A stretch of 64,000 bases of DNA from Nostoc sp. FACHB-280 (GTDB lineage: Bacteria; Cyanobacteriota; Cyanobacteriia; Cyanobacteriales; Nostocaceae): positions 1 through 64,000 of the forward strand of contig NZ_JACJSD010000017.1 in assembly GCF_014697615.1 (NCBI RefSeq), given 5' to 3'. A program made the position numbers and the translations under genes. Below the pieces are notes generated by a model that worked only from the letters and a program-made list of their open reading frames with translations, made no database searches and was not told where the DNA came from. Each line of letters begins with the position of its first letter. Position 1 is the stretch's first letter. Of the stretch, positions 63,357 to 64,000 are shown in pieces.

Positions 63357-63861
63357 ACTTGCAACCCAAATCTACTTCAGTAGATTTATTGATAACAATA
63401 ACTAATAGCTAAGAATATAGTAGATTACAAGGTCTTACACCCCTATACCCCTTTAAACTATCCCAAATCCTTAATTTTTCATCTTACTGCTTAATTCCTG
63501 GTTAAACCAAAACCAAATATCTTGATTCTAAATTTATCAACATAGAAGTTAATTTAGTAAAAATTTTACACTAGCATCCTAAATTTAACTTATAAACTGC
63601 TTGATAAAAGTCTATATCACTTAGTAGAAAAATAGTATTTTCACTGTGGACATAAAAATATTAACTCAGCTTATATCAAAATACTTAAGAAGAAATTAGC
63701 ATAGAAAAATTATGGTTTTACAGTAGCTTTATAGAAAATTATCAGCACGGGAAATATATGTAAAATGCGTAGACTTTGGTAAATTCTCTGAGGTGCTATT
63801 TTTGCTACAACGGCTACATTGATTTTGTCATCTTTTTCTAAAGAGTAATTATTTAGCCCCC
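63357..63861. other. Divergent intergenic region
   Basis: A 505-base A/T-rich stretch between the divergent sensor kinase and the last secreted-protein gene. It has a partial copy of the ACACCCCTATACCCC-type repeat (about 63433-63453). I see no gene or strong hairpin. Confidence 0.5.
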
Positions 63862-64000
63862 ATGAAAAAGAATTTCTTGTTAGCAGCATTTACTCTCGGT
63901 GCAACCTCTCTAGCCAGCACCTTGCTATCTGCACCTGTTAGAGCTCAAACATTCGTTAATGTACCAATCAATGTTGTAGTACCAGATACTATCTACATCC
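63862..64000 (+). CDS. N-terminus of a secreted protein (runs off the window)
   Basis: ATG 63862 opens 46 codons to the edge. The first 29 residues are a clear Sec signal peptide: MKKNFLLAAFTLGATSLAST, then LLSAPVRAQ, with probable cleavage after VRA. The mature start is TFVNVPINVVVPDTIYI, a beta-like pattern. I cannot name the family from this much. Confidence 0.65.
   Translation, partial: MKKNFLLAAFTLGATSLASTLLSAPVRAQTFVNVPINVVVPDTIYI

Overview
The window is chromosomal DNA of a cyanobacterium, most likely a filamentous Nostocales species (Nostoc/Anabaena type). RNA polymerase is split into rpoB, rpoC1 and rpoC2. There are genes for phycobilin attachment (CpcT), Thf1/Psb29, NdhS, the plastid-type ribosomal protein PSRP-3 and the clock kinase SasA. 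HIP1-type GCGATCGC octamers are frequent, and the intergenic DNA is full of short hairpin repeats. Family assignments rest on motifs and protein length read by eye; no search was run.

Layout. 1-4.9 kb: the end of an unidentified gene, a Uma2 nuclease remnant, a membrane protein, an MlaE-type lipid permease and a large SLH-FAS1-barrel surface protein. 5-7.7 kb: UDP-glucose dehydrogenase and UDP-glucuronate decarboxylase, two consecutive steps towards UDP-xylose. 8-14.8 kb: a minus-strand run with a cation/proton antiporter fused to USP domains, a HAS-barrel protein, ndhS, rodA, mrp and an SRPBCC protein. 15-20.3 kb: hemF, a STAS anti-sigma antagonist behind a long hairpin, cpcT, thf1, a conserved unknown and PSRP-3. 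20.4-27.3 kb: a HAD hydrolase, a stand-alone condensation-domain acyltransferase, a TPR lipoprotein-like secreted protein, a DUF2887 nuclease-like protein, ruvB, hisF, a 2-TM peptide and tRNA-Ala(GGC). 27.5-35 kb: DUF4360 and DUF1565-SLH secreted proteins, a 1.3 kb gene-free stretch, sasA and a membrane Ser/Thr kinase. 35.2-39.3 kb: a decayed CHAT gene followed by an intact TPR-CHAT gene. 39.6-51.7 kb: a GIY-YIG protein and the minus-strand rpsT, tatD, rpoB, rpoC1, rpoC2 series. 52.3-57.7 kb: hisD, a USP, a Uma2 protein, an ankyrin protein, an SRPBCC-like protein and Hsp33. 58-64 kb: a helical-repeat membrane protein, a Cys-motif secreted protein, DUF2267, a sensor kinase and the start of another secreted protein.

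Most genes are core housekeeping or photosynthetic functions. The more unusual content is (1) the intact TPR-CHAT protease-like gene with 12 exact 120-bp repeat units, preceded by the decayed remains of a paralogue; (2) a long nested hairpin 59 bases ahead of the STAS gene; (3) several families of small non-coding repeats that sit between genes, including one set nested inside another; and (4) modular surface proteins. I saw no CRISPR array, rRNA, complete transposase, prophage or origin.
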